Assembly (NCBI GenBank): GCA_031213475.1
Contig: JARUPZ010000010.1
Coordinates: forward strand, 7,294,776 to 7,358,775
Direction: 5' to 3'
Origin: Nereocystis luetkeana
Lineage: Eukaryota; Sar; Phaeophyceae; Laminariales; Laminariaceae
DNA: 64,000 bases
Numbering within the stretch: the first letter of the stretch is position 1; every line of letters starts with the position of its first letter. The translations under genes and the position numbers were made by a program. Below, in pieces: positions 1-12,599 of this stretch. The notes below the pieces were generated by a model. The model had not been told where the DNA came from and searched no databases. It saw only the letters and a program-made list of their open reading frames with translations.

Positions 1-20
1 CGAAAAAAATCTCGGATTTT

Positions 21-190
21 GCATATTTGGACTGCATGAGCAGGGTCATTCGTTTTTGAGATCGAAAAATACAAATCTGAAGCTCGAAATCGAACCGCAT
101 AGGAAACAGCCTATGCGATTTTTTCGAGCTTCAGATTTGTATTTTTTTATCCCAGAAATGAAAGCATCTGCTCATGCAGGTCGAATATGC
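21..190. repeat. Long hairpin (foldback MITE-like)
   Basis: The arms at about 21-103 and 110-190 are near-perfect inverted copies around a short AAACAG loop. Matching ends are GCATATT / AATATGC and CTGCATGAGCAG / CTGCTCATGCAG, with a long central stem at 58-103 and 110-155. It lies upstream of the last visible EXO1 exon, probably in an EXO1 intron. No coding sense was found. Confidence 0.75.
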
Positions 191-893
191 AGACCGTAAT
201 TTACATAAATTTGAGAACCCGGTGGCCCCAGTTGCCAGATTTTGTCCCAAAATCAGACTTCTTGGGCCGTCAGATTTCAAACCGAAAAATGGCATGGTCG
301 CTAAATTCAACCACGACAGAAGCAGCAGCAGAACGATCGATGAGTTGGATGATGACACAGCAGTATAGCGACGTTGCTTCGCGCACGACACACGGTCGGC
401 GTACGATGCGTCCCGCCGTGACCAGACACTACAGTCGGCTGGCGCGGGCTCGGGCGTAACGACCGAGAGAAGCGCACTCGACGCCCACCTCTGCGTGGAT
501 ACGTCCTTGTAGACTACAGTAGCAGTCAGTCCCATTGTGAAATACTGGCACAAAATACCAAGATAGGTTGACTGTAATTATATAGCATATGAGGGGTTTC
601 AATGAAATGACTCAGGCTTGGCCCATCATATCAGTGAGTGTACCGAACATTGACTCTTGCGCACTCGGCACGTCTCTTAGCCGCCAGACCAAAGGCAGTC
701 AGCGTGGGCTCGGACGCTTAGGTTCTACGAGCAGTGCAGCACACCCAGCGCATCTCTTCGTGGCGCCAGACCACGACAACAACAACAGCAGTTGGTCTCG
801 GGGTTTGCTCGAACGTGTGCACGCACAATAAACCGATTTCATCGCATACCTGGTATGAAGAATGTTTTGATTTGCGAACTGCATCAGCTGAAA

Positions 894-960
894 ATGCGAT
901 CGGGTCAAAATCTGAAGCTCCAAAATTGAACCGCATATTATTATAGGAAACAGCCTTACG
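894..960. repeat. Fragment related to the hairpin at 21-190
   Basis: It repeats the central part of the 21-190 hairpin (AATCTGAAGCTC, then AACCGCATA, then GGAAACAGCCT). An extra 8 bases, TTATTATA, sit between CCGCATA and GGAAACAG, exactly where the first copy has none. Confidence 0.6.
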
Positions 961-1289
961 AATTGTGGGCACGGGCCGGCTTTTAACGATGAGCTAAATG
1001 TGATATGTGCAACGCACAACGCAACGTACAATGGCTGTACCACTGTATCATACCGGGATGGAGTATCATCGACCAATCAACCAATATCAACCAAACCCAG
1101 GTTGACATGGGGTCGAGTTGCCTCGACGAAGAAAGCGATGCACCTGCTGGTATTGTATCATACAACCAGGTTCAGCAGGCCTTGCGCTTCTCGAGGCACA
1201 ATATAATATGCATTTCGTCCTAGGCCAGCGAGATGCTACTTGGTGGACAACAAAGCCCTGTATCTGCGGAAACTTCAGGCCCCACTCAC

Positions 1290-1898
1290 TTGTCGGTGGG
1301 TACACCGGTGCAAAGCTCCGTCCCGCAGCTGAAAGCTCCGCGATGAAGCCTTGCGGATAGAGAAAAGACGGAAAAGCATGCAGCAGTTTTACACCAGCGT
1401 CGCCACAATGTGAAGTCGGTGTGACCTATCAGCACGGCATGAATCAGATGCGAAGCCATGCAACAACAAAAGCATGCCACGATCAAACCGGTGACGCACG
1501 TAAGGTGCGGTCGTGAAGCAACATGATTTGCGAGGTACTCTCCCCTGGGTTGGTTCGCTGACGGTTGGTTCTTTCGCCGTATGGGTGTGTTTTGTTTGTA
1601 TATAGAAGCAGGTAAACGCGTACCAGGTAGATCGTAGACTATCGTCTATACCTGGTATACGAGTACCAGTACATATTCGTACCGCATGTCCGACACTTGT
1701 TGGGATACGCGCTCGAAGGGTACTGGTGTTCGGCATAAAACGAGGCAGCAACACATCCATATTGAGGGTGTAGACAGCGCACGCGTGTCAAACTTACCAG
1801 CAGTAGGCATCGACCCCAACAGTCAGGCCCCGGTATTGGCTGATGTGGATCGGATAAGTCACGCTCTTGAGGGCGCCCAGCAATCCTGGGATGCCCAT
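1290..1898 (-). CDS. EXO1: Exonuclease 1 (EXO1/FEN1 family), first two coding exons, gene runs off the window
   Basis: EXO1 is a 5'-3' exonuclease and flap nuclease of mismatch repair and recombination, acting in the nucleus. Two minus-strand exons are visible. Exon 1 is 1898-1798, starting MGIPGLLGAL and ending AYC plus two bases of a Trp codon before donor GTAAGT. Exon 2 is 1349-1290, after acceptor CGCAAG, and reads LHRGAFSCGTELCTGVPTD before donor GTGAGT. Together they give residues 1-53 of the N-terminal nuclease domain. The required Gly2, the first metal-binding Asp (D30 in VGVDAYCW) and the EXO1-type WLHRGA segment that follows are present; FEN1 differs at this point. The next expected exon (RYV..CM, VFDG) is not found between 1 and 1283, so it most likely lies beyond the left edge. 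A decayed gene cannot be excluded, but both exons are intact with good splice sites. Confidence 0.85.
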
Positions 1899-2358
1899 GG
1901 CGTCGGGCTGAGTGCCGTTCTCCAGCCAAGGGGAGGAGACGGATGGAGCAACGAAGCTGACCCCAACTCCTCTATATGCAGGAGTGGAATTACCTTACGA
2001 GAGACAACCCCTACCCCCTGCACGGGTGTAACAGCTGAAGACCGCCGTGCTCGTATTCTTGACTCTTGGCAACAGCAAGTACTCTCGTTACGGTACCTGC
2101 GTCTGGTGTGAATTTGGAAAGTGGTTCGCTTTTAAAATATATTTTCGTATAGACCTGGATGGCATACAGGTTCTGGATTTTAGTTCTTGGTCCTTTTGGT
2201 TCGCCTCGCGCCCACGACTACACACCGCACACGCACGGCGCAGCAGCACCATATCTTCTCTCGGTCTGGCTCTTGCCACTTGTGCCCGCCCCGGCCGCCG
2301 CCTGTTTTTACAGCACTGCTGTTCCATCTCTGCAACCATCAGTTCAGGGGCTCCAAGT
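1899..2358. promoter_or_regulatory. Short intergenic region between divergent EXO1 and dihydroorotase genes, probable shared promoter
   Basis: The two start codons point away from each other and are 460 bp apart, so both promoters and 5' UTRs must fit here unless there are upstream noncoding exons. An AT-rich TTTTAAAATATATTTT stretch at about 2130-2146 is the only TATA-like sequence noticed. The dihydroorotase frame stays open upstream of its ATG to about 2047 but has no other in-frame ATG. Confidence 0.5.
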
Positions 2359-5300
2359 ATGTCAAGTAGGGTAACAATCACTATCCCTTCGGCAGACGAC
2401 TTCCATCATCACTTTCGCGATGGGGAGGTGTTGAAGGACACGGTGCAACACGCGTGCAGGATGTTTCGACGGGCGGTGAGATAGAGAACATTTGCGGCTG
2501 CTGTCATCGCCTTGGCTCGCTAAGTCGCTGACCCCTGTCTTTGCTCTAACATCTTCAGACGGGGGGCGCTATATGTCGGTATGCCGTCCGCATCTGAGCT
2601 TTATTACTGCTGCACGAATCGGTTGTTGCAGATCGCGATGCCCAACCTCAAGCCACCCGTGACGACAACAGACGAGGCACTGGACTACCGCCAAGTGAGT
2701 ACGCATGCAGTCGCCCCTGTAGTGTGTACACGCGCATCTCCGGTGCTCGTCATTGTAGGTTAGAGATACAATGTTACGAGTGCGAGTCTAGGAGTACTGT
2801 CTTCGTTTTACGAGGCGCCTGGTACATACATACGCCACCTGGTATAATACACCGTACCTCGTATCGTACCTGTGGTACATATATCTGGTACGCACCAGTA
2901 CGTACGCACGAGTATCGCACAGCAGTTATCCCGCTGTCTTCATATTATTATAGTAGTATTCATACTATTAATACTGTACGTACAGCAAGCAGCATGTTTG
3001 CCTCAAGAATCCCACGTCTGATCAAACGGACCAACTCTGTGCCTGGTGGACGAGCACGTTTCGCCACTTTGGCAAACGGGCTGACAAAATCTTACGTGCC
3101 CTCAACTGATTTTTCTGTTCGCTCTCCAGCGCATCCTCGCATGCGTGCCAGACGGGGTGGACTTCACTCCTTTGATGACGCTATACATGACGGACAAGTC
3201 CACGTGAGCACGAATACCAACCTACCGGTAGCAGGCCTGATTCGTTCGGACAAAGTGCTCTGGAAAATAAGCTTTTAGGACCGCAATCCCGTGTTGGGAA
3301 CAAGCCACTCAAATTCCAAGTACTTTACACAAATTCCAAGTACTTTGTCCCCAAAACGGGACTGCAGTCCTCTCTCGGCCGCCCACAGCCGTCGTGTGTT
3401 GTCAGCGTAATTCAGACGTTCTACTTAAAGACGGAGTTTTTGTTGTGTTGAAAAAATTGAAACCGTTGGGTTTTTTGTAGAAGGACCAATAAACGGCTAC
3501 TTCGTGACGTATGTCATACAGGAACAGATCTGCCACAAATCGAAGCAAAATAGACAGGCCCTGTAGCTTCCCGATAGTAGGCACAACCAGATTTCTGCGA
3601 GCACGACGCCATCGTAGCCCCTCAAGGGATTTACAAGACCACATGACTGTATGTGGTCGTCATTGAAGTTCTTGGGCTTGTCTCTCCTCTGTGTGTCGGA
3701 AAATCTCGCCTCGTGGATTTTCGCTCGTGTGTGTGCTGGTCGCCCAGTGAGCGAACGCTAGATAAGTGTTTTGGACCTGGTTGCTGATGGGCAACAGCGC
3801 AACGTGTTTGCGGGAGTCGCACGAACTTTGGTGTGGGTGGAGAACCCGATCCTCGAAGTATGGGTCCCATTTTCCTTCCTGGAAAGAGCTTCCCAATAGC
3901 ACCGGGGGGCGGGGATGACAACGATGCGAGTATTCTCCAGGCCGAACGGTGTGCCCGCCACTGCTGACGTACAGGGCACACCTCGAAATACCCATTTCAA
4001 ACAATCTCCCGGGGTTACAGGGCACTACGTGCAGATCTGAAGGAATGCGAGGTGATCCCGACGTATGACCCAATTTGACTGCCAAAGAGTCATTTCGGCC
4101 TGAATAGTCAGATTTTCAATGCGCCGTAACTCCGTTCGCATAATGACTACGAGTGTCGCCCGAGACCTAAAGATGCCTGATGTGCTTGGCTTGCCGAAAA
4201 GTCTACGAACGTCGATGAACTCAAAACTCCTGCGAGCAAAGTTTTTATTACCGCGTACCAGGTACGTTCTTTTTTTTTCAAGCGTTTTTTTGCTTATTTT
4301 GCCGCTGTACACACCCGAAGGTGCTAATTTCAGCGAATACAGGTATTCGACGACTTTAGGTCATTTTTTTTTGGCGATTCACACGAATCGCAACACATAA
4401 AGAGAGTAAAAAGAGCAATTGTTCATGAGGGATCTAACTACCCCCTCAAGAAAAATCATGCTAAAATAGCTGTATACGGCAATCATGTGGCTGCCTCTAC
4501 GTACGGAACCTTTAACAGCTTAAACAGAGGGTGACATAGGAAGCACCAAGCTCGTCGTCGACATGCTTATGATACCTGGTATGTATTATATGTGGCTGTA
4601 TAATTACCTCAGGGCGCTATGCTCGTAGTCTGGACTGCAGTCTTTAATCTGTGTGTACCAACAAGCTGTCATTGCTTAGTGTTTTGTATCTTAAAGTAGA
4701 AAGTGCCGCTTTCACCCGCCTTTACCGCTTGATGCGGGTGTCTCACAGGCATGTAGGCATGGAATACACACAGCACAGGAAAGTGCAGGACAACATTGAA
4801 TTCCGCTTCGGCCCCACTGATTCTTGGAGGCGGAGACAAGAACTGACAAACAAGGTTTCCGGTCACAATGAGCTCCCGGTCAGCAGTCCCGAAGACCCCC
4901 CCTCCTTGCACGACGCACGACATTTTGCACGTATGTTTGTCCATGACAGGCCGGAAGAGATACAGAAGGCCAAAGCTAGTGGCCACGTTTATGCCGTTAA
5001 GCTCTACCCGGCAGGTGAGACTGGCGCGTTGTCTCTCTGCCCGCTGTTTAGCAGTTGAGTGTTTGGACTCACTCGCAGATGACGGCTCTAACCCCGACTA
5101 CTCTGTGTGCGTTGGATCGCGCAGTTGAAGCGTACCTATTCCATTGTTGGTTCGAACGCCCAATGCAGCAAGACATTAAAGCGCAACACAATACCACCAC
5201 CGTGCTCACGTATTTTGTTGTCACGGTGGTTTTACAGGTTTCTTCCTTTCCACTCCCCTCACTGAGGTTGATTGATGCTACTGTAGTTGCATATATTTTC

Positions 5301-8074
5301 GTGCCTTTAGCATGCTGCGCCGGCGTTCACCGCACGTGAAAGCAGCAGTGAATCGAGTAGGGCGTCGGCATGCTCTCCTGAAGAAAAGAACATGGTTCGA
5401 AAAACTGCAGGTGTCTGGCGATTTAAGGCGTATCGCGTGTAGTTTGCCTGCCCGCCGGCCCGTTGGTCAACCAACAGCGGTGCATATTGTTTTCTTGCCA
5501 TGCACGCAACAGGGGCGACCACAAACTCGGACTCGGGTGTGACAGACTTAGCCAAGGTAGCCCCTGCCATGGAGGTGGGTACTATCACGGTATCGATGCG
5601 CACTCAGCTTCATTGTGAAATACTATTTTTGGGTGTTGAACTCGACTGTTCTATATTAGAGTGTTGAGTGAAATGCGTTGGTGCTTTGGCCGCGAAACTA
5701 ATGAGGTTAACGTAGACGACATGTTTTGCTGACGCGCCGCGTGTGTGGTCTATTACGTATTCCTCGATGCCTGCACGATTGCTCAGCTTGTCTCGAGAAG
5801 CTGCGTGTTTTCGTGCGCAAAGTGCTGCAGTTGATAGAGTGAACGCCCTGACGAGAATCAATGGTGCAATCTGTGTTCGGTGGTATTTTTTCCAGGCGAT
5901 GGCGGCGGTGGGGATGCCGTTGCTGATACACGGGGAGGTGACTACGGCAGGAGTCGACATTTTCGACAAAGAAGCTAGATTCATCGAAGAAGTGATCAAG
6001 GTGAATGCACTTGCTGCCTGTATGCTGCTGTTGTTGCGTTCTTTGAACGAGGGTCTCCACGAACACATTGTGCCATGCCCTGGCATTGCCGAACGGCTAG
6101 ATTCCGCTCGCCTGCATTCGTTTCGCTTCCCCCGTGAGTGGTCTGCTATTTTGATGTTTGAAACTATTAGTTGATTCACGTGGATTAACATCTGCAAGAG
6201 TCGCTCATACGAGTAGCGCGAGAGCGTGAGTGGGCAAAGTTCGATGAAAACCAACGACCAGTGGGAATGCTGAACCCTATGCACGATAAAAATCAGGGTA
6301 TGTACCGGGGGAGGGAAGGGCAGACACCAGTGAATCGTAGCTTGTCCACAAGGTCACCGAGCCTGAAAAAATGTACGGGGTGAGGCTGGAAAGAAAAGGT
6401 GTCGATTGGAAAAAAATGGAAGGCAATTGGGGAGATCTTCCTGGCCGCGTGCGGTGCCGTATGCCTGGCTGACGTTCGTTCTCTACCACGGTTGGTTCTT
6501 GAGCACTGGACACTTGGCGCATTAAACTCAATACTCCGTGCGCCGCTCACCGTACCGTAATTGTGCAGCCGCTCGTGGAGAGAATGCCGAAGCTGAAAAT
6601 CGTGATGGAGCACATCACAACCTCGGAGGCCGTGGCTTTCGTGACAGCTGCCCCACCCAACGTGGCGGCCACCATAACCCCGCAGCACCTGCTCTACAAC
6701 CGTAACGCTATTTTTCAGGTAGTTGGCCGATAATTTTAATGATGCCCCGAAACTCGGCGGACATAACTTGGAGCTAGAAATTTGGGTTCCTTGAACACCG
6801 CTATTAGTTTTTTGGGTCGCAGCTGTAACGATTCGTTGCCGCTTGCGTTCATGGTGAATACGTCACGGTTGATTCGCTGTTGTCTTGTCATGAACACGCC
6901 GCGTGTTCGTGACGAACGTTCGCACGTGACAGGGGGGCATTCGGCCGCATATGTACTGTCTCCCCGTGCTCAAGCGCGAGACGCACCGACTAGACCTGGT
7001 TAAAGCGGCTACCAGCGGGAATCCCAAGTTCTTTCTTGGCACGGACACAGCGCCACATGCGCAAGAAGCCAAGATTTCTGCTTGCGGTGAGGCACGCGTA
7101 ACCCTGCCGTAGCATGTCCGACTGGGTAGCCACTTGTGGAGCCGTTCCACGTGTGAATCTTCACAAGATACATCGTTGGGTACGATGTCCTCCCGGTGAT
7201 CAAATCGGCATCGCGTATACGCCAGTTAATGCAGTTGCGCACTACAAGGCGTTGCGAAAAACTAAATCCCCCCTCGTTTTGTGTTTCGATTGCATGTTGA
7301 GTTGCAGGTTGCGCTGGAATTTTTACGGGCCATGCTGCCCTTGAGCTTTACTGCGAGGTGTTCGAGAGCGAAGGGGCTCTTGACAGGTTCGTCACACAAG
7401 ATGGGGAGTTTGTCATGCCGAGAGGTCGACGATGAACCGTGCATACCCGTTACATGGCCAATGTCGTGTAAAGAGAACAACCCATTGTCGATCCCATACC
7501 TGTTCCCCGCGGCCGAATTGCAGACTATTATCGAACTACTATAACAGAACAATTTGTCGAGGTCGACACGTTAGACTATGCTTACACACTATGCTGATAG
7601 TTTTTACTATGTGCCGCACGATCACTGAGGCCGCCCTTCTCAAAGGGCTGTTATAGCCCGTGCCACAATAGTTTTGGCGCAGTGCGTGGCGTAGACGATA
7701 ATCCGAACGATTACCTGCAGCACACTCGAGACGAGACTTTCTGGCGTCGTCAGCAACCGACTTACGACGGGCCAGCTGCAGATACTCTTGACCCAACAGC
7801 GTTATTTTGTACCAGTACTTGTACTTTGTATAGTATCACGTAACTGACCAAGCCTGTTCTCGTTTTTGTCGACAGGCTGGCTAGTTTTTGCAGTCACTAC
7901 GGGGCGGATTTTTACGGCCTTCCTCGGAACGACGGCGTACAAACCCTCGCCAAGGAGAAGTGGGCGGTCCCAGCTTCTTACACGTTCGGCCAAACGCAGG
8001 TGGTGCCCCTTCGGGCAGGAGAAGAGGTCGCCTGGCAGATGACTGGAGAGGGCAAGCACCCACGAGTAGCGTAG
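2359..8074 (+). CDS. pyrC: Dihydroorotase, class II (PyrC/URA4 type), 10 exons, complete
   Basis: The enzyme interconverts carbamoyl-L-aspartate and L-dihydroorotate, the third step of de novo pyrimidine synthesis. Exons: 2359-2475, 2632-2694, 3130-3203, 4950-5014, 5513-5574, 5896-6000, 6569-6718, 6933-7086, 7308-7386 and 7876-8074, totalling 1068 nt and 355 aa. All introns start GT and end AG (donors GTGAGA, GTGAGT, GTGAGC, GTGAGA, GTGGGT, GTGAAT, GTAGTT, GTGAGG, GTTCGT), and every phase joins cleanly. The metal and catalytic residues fall at the same numbers as in E. coli PyrC: H16 and H18 (HHHFRDG), carboxylated K102 (AVKLYPAG), H139 (LLIHGEVT), H177 (VMEHITT) and D250 (LGTDSAPH). The length is near the bacterial 348 aa. 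The metal site starts only about 15 residues from the Met, so no transit peptide is visible and a cytosolic enzyme is inferred. Introns 3 and 6 contain transposon relics. The gene is transcribed divergently from EXO1. Confidence 0.95.
3277..3375. mobile_element. Degenerate copy of the 89-bp TTAA MITE, in dihydroorotase intron 3
   Basis: It matches the MITE at 16171, 17054 and 46980 (GGACCGCAATCCCG and AACGGGACTGCAGTCC at its ends). Its middle is duplicated: CAAATTCCAAGTACTTT occurs twice. It is old compared with the three intact copies. Confidence 0.6.
6175..6320 (+). mobile_element. Relic of SINE family A in dihydroorotase intron 6
   Basis: The SINE-A body is recognisable (GCGCGAGAGCGTGAGT, GTGGGAATGCTGAACCCTAT, GTACCGGGGG). 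The tRNA-like head is almost erased. Many substitutions relative to copies at 36 and 63 kb suggest an old insertion. Confidence 0.6.
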
Positions 8075-9835
8075 TACGACTTATTGATAGTTATACGTAG
8101 AGAAAACGTGTGTACGCCCTGTTGTGGAAGCGCTGCTGCGAACGAACCGACAGGACCGCCGATGCGACGCGTAGACCATAGATCGCGACGATTTCACGAC
8201 TTTGCGCTGCTATAAGGCCTTGCTCTCGCTCTGTTTTGGCGAAGACGTATTGCATACCCCACAGTGACACCGGTATTTGATTGTCGTATCCCTGATGCAT
8301 ACGGTAGATTACGAACTGGAGGTAAACGCACCCCTCGCCTCTGACGGAGTGTTGTTTATTGATTGCGATATACCTTTCGGTTCTACCTCGATGCCTCTTT
8401 TCGGAGCATCAACAGCATATCATAGCAGGCAGTAGACACCCGCCTTGCGTCTTTTTTCGGCACGATACCCAACGATTGTGCAAAAAATAAGTTGCGTAGG
8501 CGAATTTAACCAAGTACGCCGTGTGACATGTTTCAGTCACTTCACTCTACGTCAACTGCGGAGCAAGGTTTACAAACGGATGCTTCTTCAGCCGCGTGCC
8601 CGCAGCAAAGGCACCTTAGGGTACAATTACGTCCTACAACAGCTATCGTTCTAGAACTCGAAACACACGTACATGTTCTCCACTTCTCCAGGCTCAGGCC
8701 TGGAGACTCGCGATCGGAAAATATTCTATGGCTCCCGTTCTGCAGTCTAAAACCGGCATATTTCACAACAGTCTAGAGTTGGTACATAGACACACCGTCA
8801 AAACGTAGCATCAAAACTACCAGGTACCAACTATTAATTAATACTGAACTTATAATTCGTACGGAAACTTTCACCAGGGAGATCGGAGCATTTTTTGGTG
8901 GTGCCGTAAAAAGAGATGTTCGACAATTCAGTAAGTGAATACTCCGGCCACTGGGCATGGATTCACAAACGGGTTCTTCCTTGGTCATCTGTGGGATGTC
9001 CTGCTGTAGCTGTCGAGGCTCGTGCCAGGTAGCACGGCATGGCGGGGCTGAGGGTATGTCGCGCTGGAAAGCCAAGTAGAGACGAGCGGGCCTGACGAAG
9101 TCTCTTGTTTTGCGCCACCATCTGGCCGCGTCCCGTAGATTCTTCGTCCAGGCCCTTCCTTTTGGTCTCTCGTAGGTGCCTACGAAGCGCCATCTCAGCC
9201 GTTGCCTGATCTGTGGAATTTGCTGGTATTCATTATCTTGCTCCCTCGTAAAAAAACTTCGAACCCAGACCCTGTACGGGTATGAAACGAGTATGAACTA
9301 CCCCGGCTGAATTGAAAAACTCTCGCAAACTTAATAAATACCAGGTAGTCCTGGCAGCAGAGAATATCATTTTGAGTTCCCCGCGAGAAACAGCCGCTGA
9401 AATGGTGTAAAAACAGATAATTCAAGCATTTAAGGTACTGAGACGTTCCCATTGTCATCGGTCTCCCAGTGTTAATATTTCCCAGAATTTGTTCTGGGAT
9501 TTCTACGACCGAAACTTTAAACTTGTCTGCCTGGCGCCACCTCTGCTTACCCCCCTGCCTACCGAACCTTTGACTTTTTCTCGCTGGAATCGAATAGAAA
9601 GCTTTCCGTAAGAAACTCCGCGATCCAGATTCGGGAATATGAAATCCATCTTTTTCCGACGAGAAGAGTCCAGAAAAAAATAATGAGAAATTCGATATTA
9701 AAAAAAAACAATTCGGGAGCTGCCACACTCATAATTTTCAAGTGCCCCAAATGTCCTGGGGAATAAGAAACTCGCTGCTACCTCCCGTCTTGACGAGCTC
9801 CCTCCGGTCAGCGGGGTCGATGGCAGCGCGCGCGT
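8075..9835. other. 3' flank of dihydroorotase and unannotated DNA
   Basis: No recognisable exon, RNA gene or transposon was found. The longest frame (minus strand, 9195-9728, 177 codons) matches no family I know and has no supporting splice pattern. TACCWGGTA words occur at 8818 and 9339. Confidence 0.4.
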
Positions 9836-9837
9836 CG

Positions 9838-9962
9838 ATAGCAAGCGCGCAGGCGCTTGGCCATGCTTCACCCGTGCGAGGACACGCATGCAGAGAGCGC
9901 ATCGAAGCGCGTCACTAGCAAGCGCGCAGGCGCTTGATCATGCTTCCCCCGTGCGAGGGCAC
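9838..9962. repeat. Two-copy tandem repeat of about 80 bp
   Basis: TAGCAAGCGCGCAGGCGCTTG followed by CATGCTTC and CCGTGCGAGG occurs at about 9838 and again at about 9917. The segment after it (about 10000-10080, TTTCATCCTG to TAGCGACGC) is repeated in altered form at about 10945-11020. Confidence 0.6.
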
Positions 9963-10407
9963 CTGCTGAACCCTCTCTTCATGACTATTTTTTCGACGTC
10001 GATTTGTTTCATCCTGTTTTTTTTCTCGTGGGTAATATGATGCTGTCTCCTGGGATTCTGTAGCGACGCGTGCCACAGCATACCATGATGGTTGCACCTC
10101 TATGCGAGTAGCGCCCTCACATACATACGGAGCTATAGCAGCAGCAGCACAAGCAAGGTGCCCCGCTCCTCTTGTAGCAGTCCTTGCGTCTCGTCGCGAG
10201 CTCGTGGTAGAATATCATCATTCGTGGTTGCCGGAAATAATTTCGTTTTCGAGTAGCGTTTTGAGTATACTCTAGTTACTTATTATCGCTCTTGGGACTT
10301 GACAGCGAAACAATGTGACGGTGGTAATAAGTGACGATTACAGCAACGGCCACTGCGTGCTTGGGAGGTGGTATGGCACAAGTTGGTGCCCGAGTTATAT
10401 ATATATA

Positions 10408-10560
10408 TTTTTTAATCCTCCGGCGGATTGGTAAAAATAAAGCTTGAGCTCACCTCACTTCCACGCCCAATTTCGTGTCGTGTCAATTTAACCTATAGCT
10501 CCCGTTCCAACATCAGCACAGGCTGCTGTTGCCACTGGCGCTTGGGCACTTTGACCCGAC
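10408..10560. repeat. Dispersed repeat shared with 26643-26760
   Basis: TCCTCCGGCGGATTGGTAAA, then AATAAAGCTT, and later TTGACCCGACCTGACCCC are found both here and at 26643-26760. The element type is unclear. Confidence 0.6.
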
Positions 10561-10865
10561 CTGACCCCCGAAAGGGGCAGGTGCGGCAAGAATAGCCACC
10601 CGGAAGGAGTCATCTCTCCCGGGCAGTGTGGGACTTTTGCACGAGCTCACCCACCAGCGAAAAACGAGGCTATGGGTCCGTCCCGCCGGACTTGGTCCAG
10701 CTACGGTCCACCCTACCCGTTTGGACGCTGGTCCTACAATGCCAGGAGTCGTACGGCACGGCCGCAACACTATTTACTTGCACGGCTGCGTTTCGAGGTG
10801 GATTTGTTGCATCTTGTCTTTTTTCTCGCCACTCGTAGTCTAAAGCCACCCCCCCCCCCTTGCTT

Positions 10866-10940
10866 CCGTCTCGAAAGGGATGCGTGGTCAATGGTCAAAT
10901 GACTAAGGCAAGCAACAAATGAGTACGCCCCCCCCCCCTT
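10866..10940. repeat. Dispersed repeat ending in a C run, shared with 22387-22475
   Basis: GTCTCGAAAGGG, then CTAAGGCAAGCAACAAATGA, then GTACGCC and a poly-C run occur in both places in the same order. No coding content. Confidence 0.6.
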
Positions 10941-11065
10941 CATACGTGTTTCATCCTGTCTTTACTCTTGTGGGGATTGTGATGCTGTCCTCTAGGTTTC
11001 TGTCGCGACGCAAATTTACACAACAGTTGTAGTTATCGATATGCAAATCATTCGACATGCATACT

Positions 11066-11113
11066 ATAAGTATTGTTGTTATGCTTGCCATCCGACAATG
11101 TGTAGCGTTGTTC
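11066..11113 (-). mobile_element. Short 3'-end fragment of R-LINE
   Basis: The reverse complement reads CTACACATTGTCGGATGGCAAG, the same terminal block that ends the R-LINE copy at 49.3-51.1 kb. A 5'-truncated retroposed tail is inferred. Confidence 0.55.
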
Positions 11114-12160
11114 TAATAAACGACTGACAGAAAGTGAAGAACTCTCCAGAACAAAAGCGCGGCAGTATCCTACGACAAATCAGAACTGATGTGACGCTCA
11201 TGAAGACTACTACAACCAACATCCCTCCATCTCATCCACCTAAAAACGACCACTCCCCTTCCTTAAGCACCCCCGAAGATGCATCTACCAATAACCCGCT
11301 GTCCATCAAAATGGCTGGTTTATTATATAATACGCTACGGAACCTACTGGAGTACGAGTTACGTATAAATACGTACGAAGTATATCTTATGATACTTCTT
11401 AATAACTATTGATACTACGTACCGTTGTTTTGTACATACAAATAAAAAGAAAAAACTGGGAAATAGCTCACGAAGGGATATCGCAGATTATCGGGAGCAC
11501 TACAATCAAAAGATGATTTTCCATAAATCTCGCCGTGGTCACTGACCAGGATAAGAATGGGCGAAATCCAAAAAATGGCACATCTTACGCGTTTTGAGCC
11601 ATCTATAGGTACATGGTATCCCCGTGTCCCCTCCATTGTTGAGGTGGCGTGTTTCTGATGAAACGCGCCAAGCAAAAAAAATGTATCATCGCCCTTCTGC
11701 TCAGTAACTGTTTCTGACACCAGGAGCGTGGAAACATCAATATCCTCGTACACCAAACTCTGTGAGTGACAGAACGTGTCTAGCTCGACCTGCAACACAG
11801 TAGTTGCAGTCGGCCAAGCCCCATACTGCCGCCTTTGTTATCGAGTGTCAACCTTCCCCAGGAGTACCTTCAAATACACTACTGAACGTATTTGGGAAAT
11901 GGCGTCTTGCCCCTCCCTCTGATCGGCCAGCCGCCGATCGTACCTATTATTAGCCGTACTGTTCCAGGTATATCTTTCTGTGTCTACTCAAGTTGAACTT
12001 AACCTACCATGGCTTCAATTTTAGCAATGAAATGACTAAATTGACAATGGAACTCTTTTGTGGCAAAACCGAAGTACGGCCACTGGGCAGTTGGGACCAG
12101 AGATGACCCGAGCTGGCAACAACAAAAAACAAGGATACGCGAGGTAGATGTCGAGATGGG
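11114..12160. other. No gene recognised
   Basis: Short frames on both strands (11134-11412 plus, 11415-11798 minus) match no known family. The phrase GAGCCATCTATAGGTAC at about 11591 recurs with changes at about 38526, so part of this region is also dispersed repeat. Confidence 0.4.
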
Positions 12161-12164
12161 AAAC

Positions 12165-12390
12165 TGTGGTCGGGACGGGAACGGGAGAAACCTTGGGATA
12201 TACTTCGTCCCCGCCCGCGATTTCCCGACCCGTCCCGCCGTCGGTTTCTGTTCCCGCCGTCTACCACCCCGCCGCAAGGTGTCGCGTTCCCGTCCCGACT
12301 GCTCCCAACCGTCCCACTATTTATTGTCTGCCCACCGATTGTTTTGATCCTATCCCGACGTTCGCACACAGTTTATCCCATCCCGCTTCT
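12165..12390. repeat. Degenerate CCCGAC/CCCGTCCC array, first of two
   Basis: Loosely spaced words TTCCCGAC, CCCGTCCCG and TTCCCGTCCCGAC fill this stretch; the left part carries them inverted (GGTCGGGACGGG). A similar array lies at 13560-13745. Confidence 0.55.
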
Positions 12391-12599
12391 CACTATTGGG
12401 GCAGATATTTCCAGCTCGTTCGCCACCGGTTTTCTGGTGTTCTCATGATAGATACCTGGTATATAACCATAGATGCAACTGTATTATGCAACTGCACTTT
12501 AGATGCAACAACAGTAGAGGAGACTGGAGACTACAGATCTACTCGTACCTGTTTTTTTTTTTCTGGGTGTTCCGTTGGATTTTGCGGAGATTGATGAGT

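Noticed and set aside
1-1283. Search for EXO1 exon 3
   Set aside because: No acceptor followed by the expected YV..CM or VFDG segments was found on the minus strand; a candidate at 1143 (CIAFFVEA) is too weak and soon hits a stop.
2047-2358. Open frame upstream of and in phase with dihydroorotase exon 1
   Set aside because: It has no ATG before 2359 and no resemblance to a dihydroorotase N-terminus, so 2359 is taken as the start, though a spliced leader exon is not excluded.
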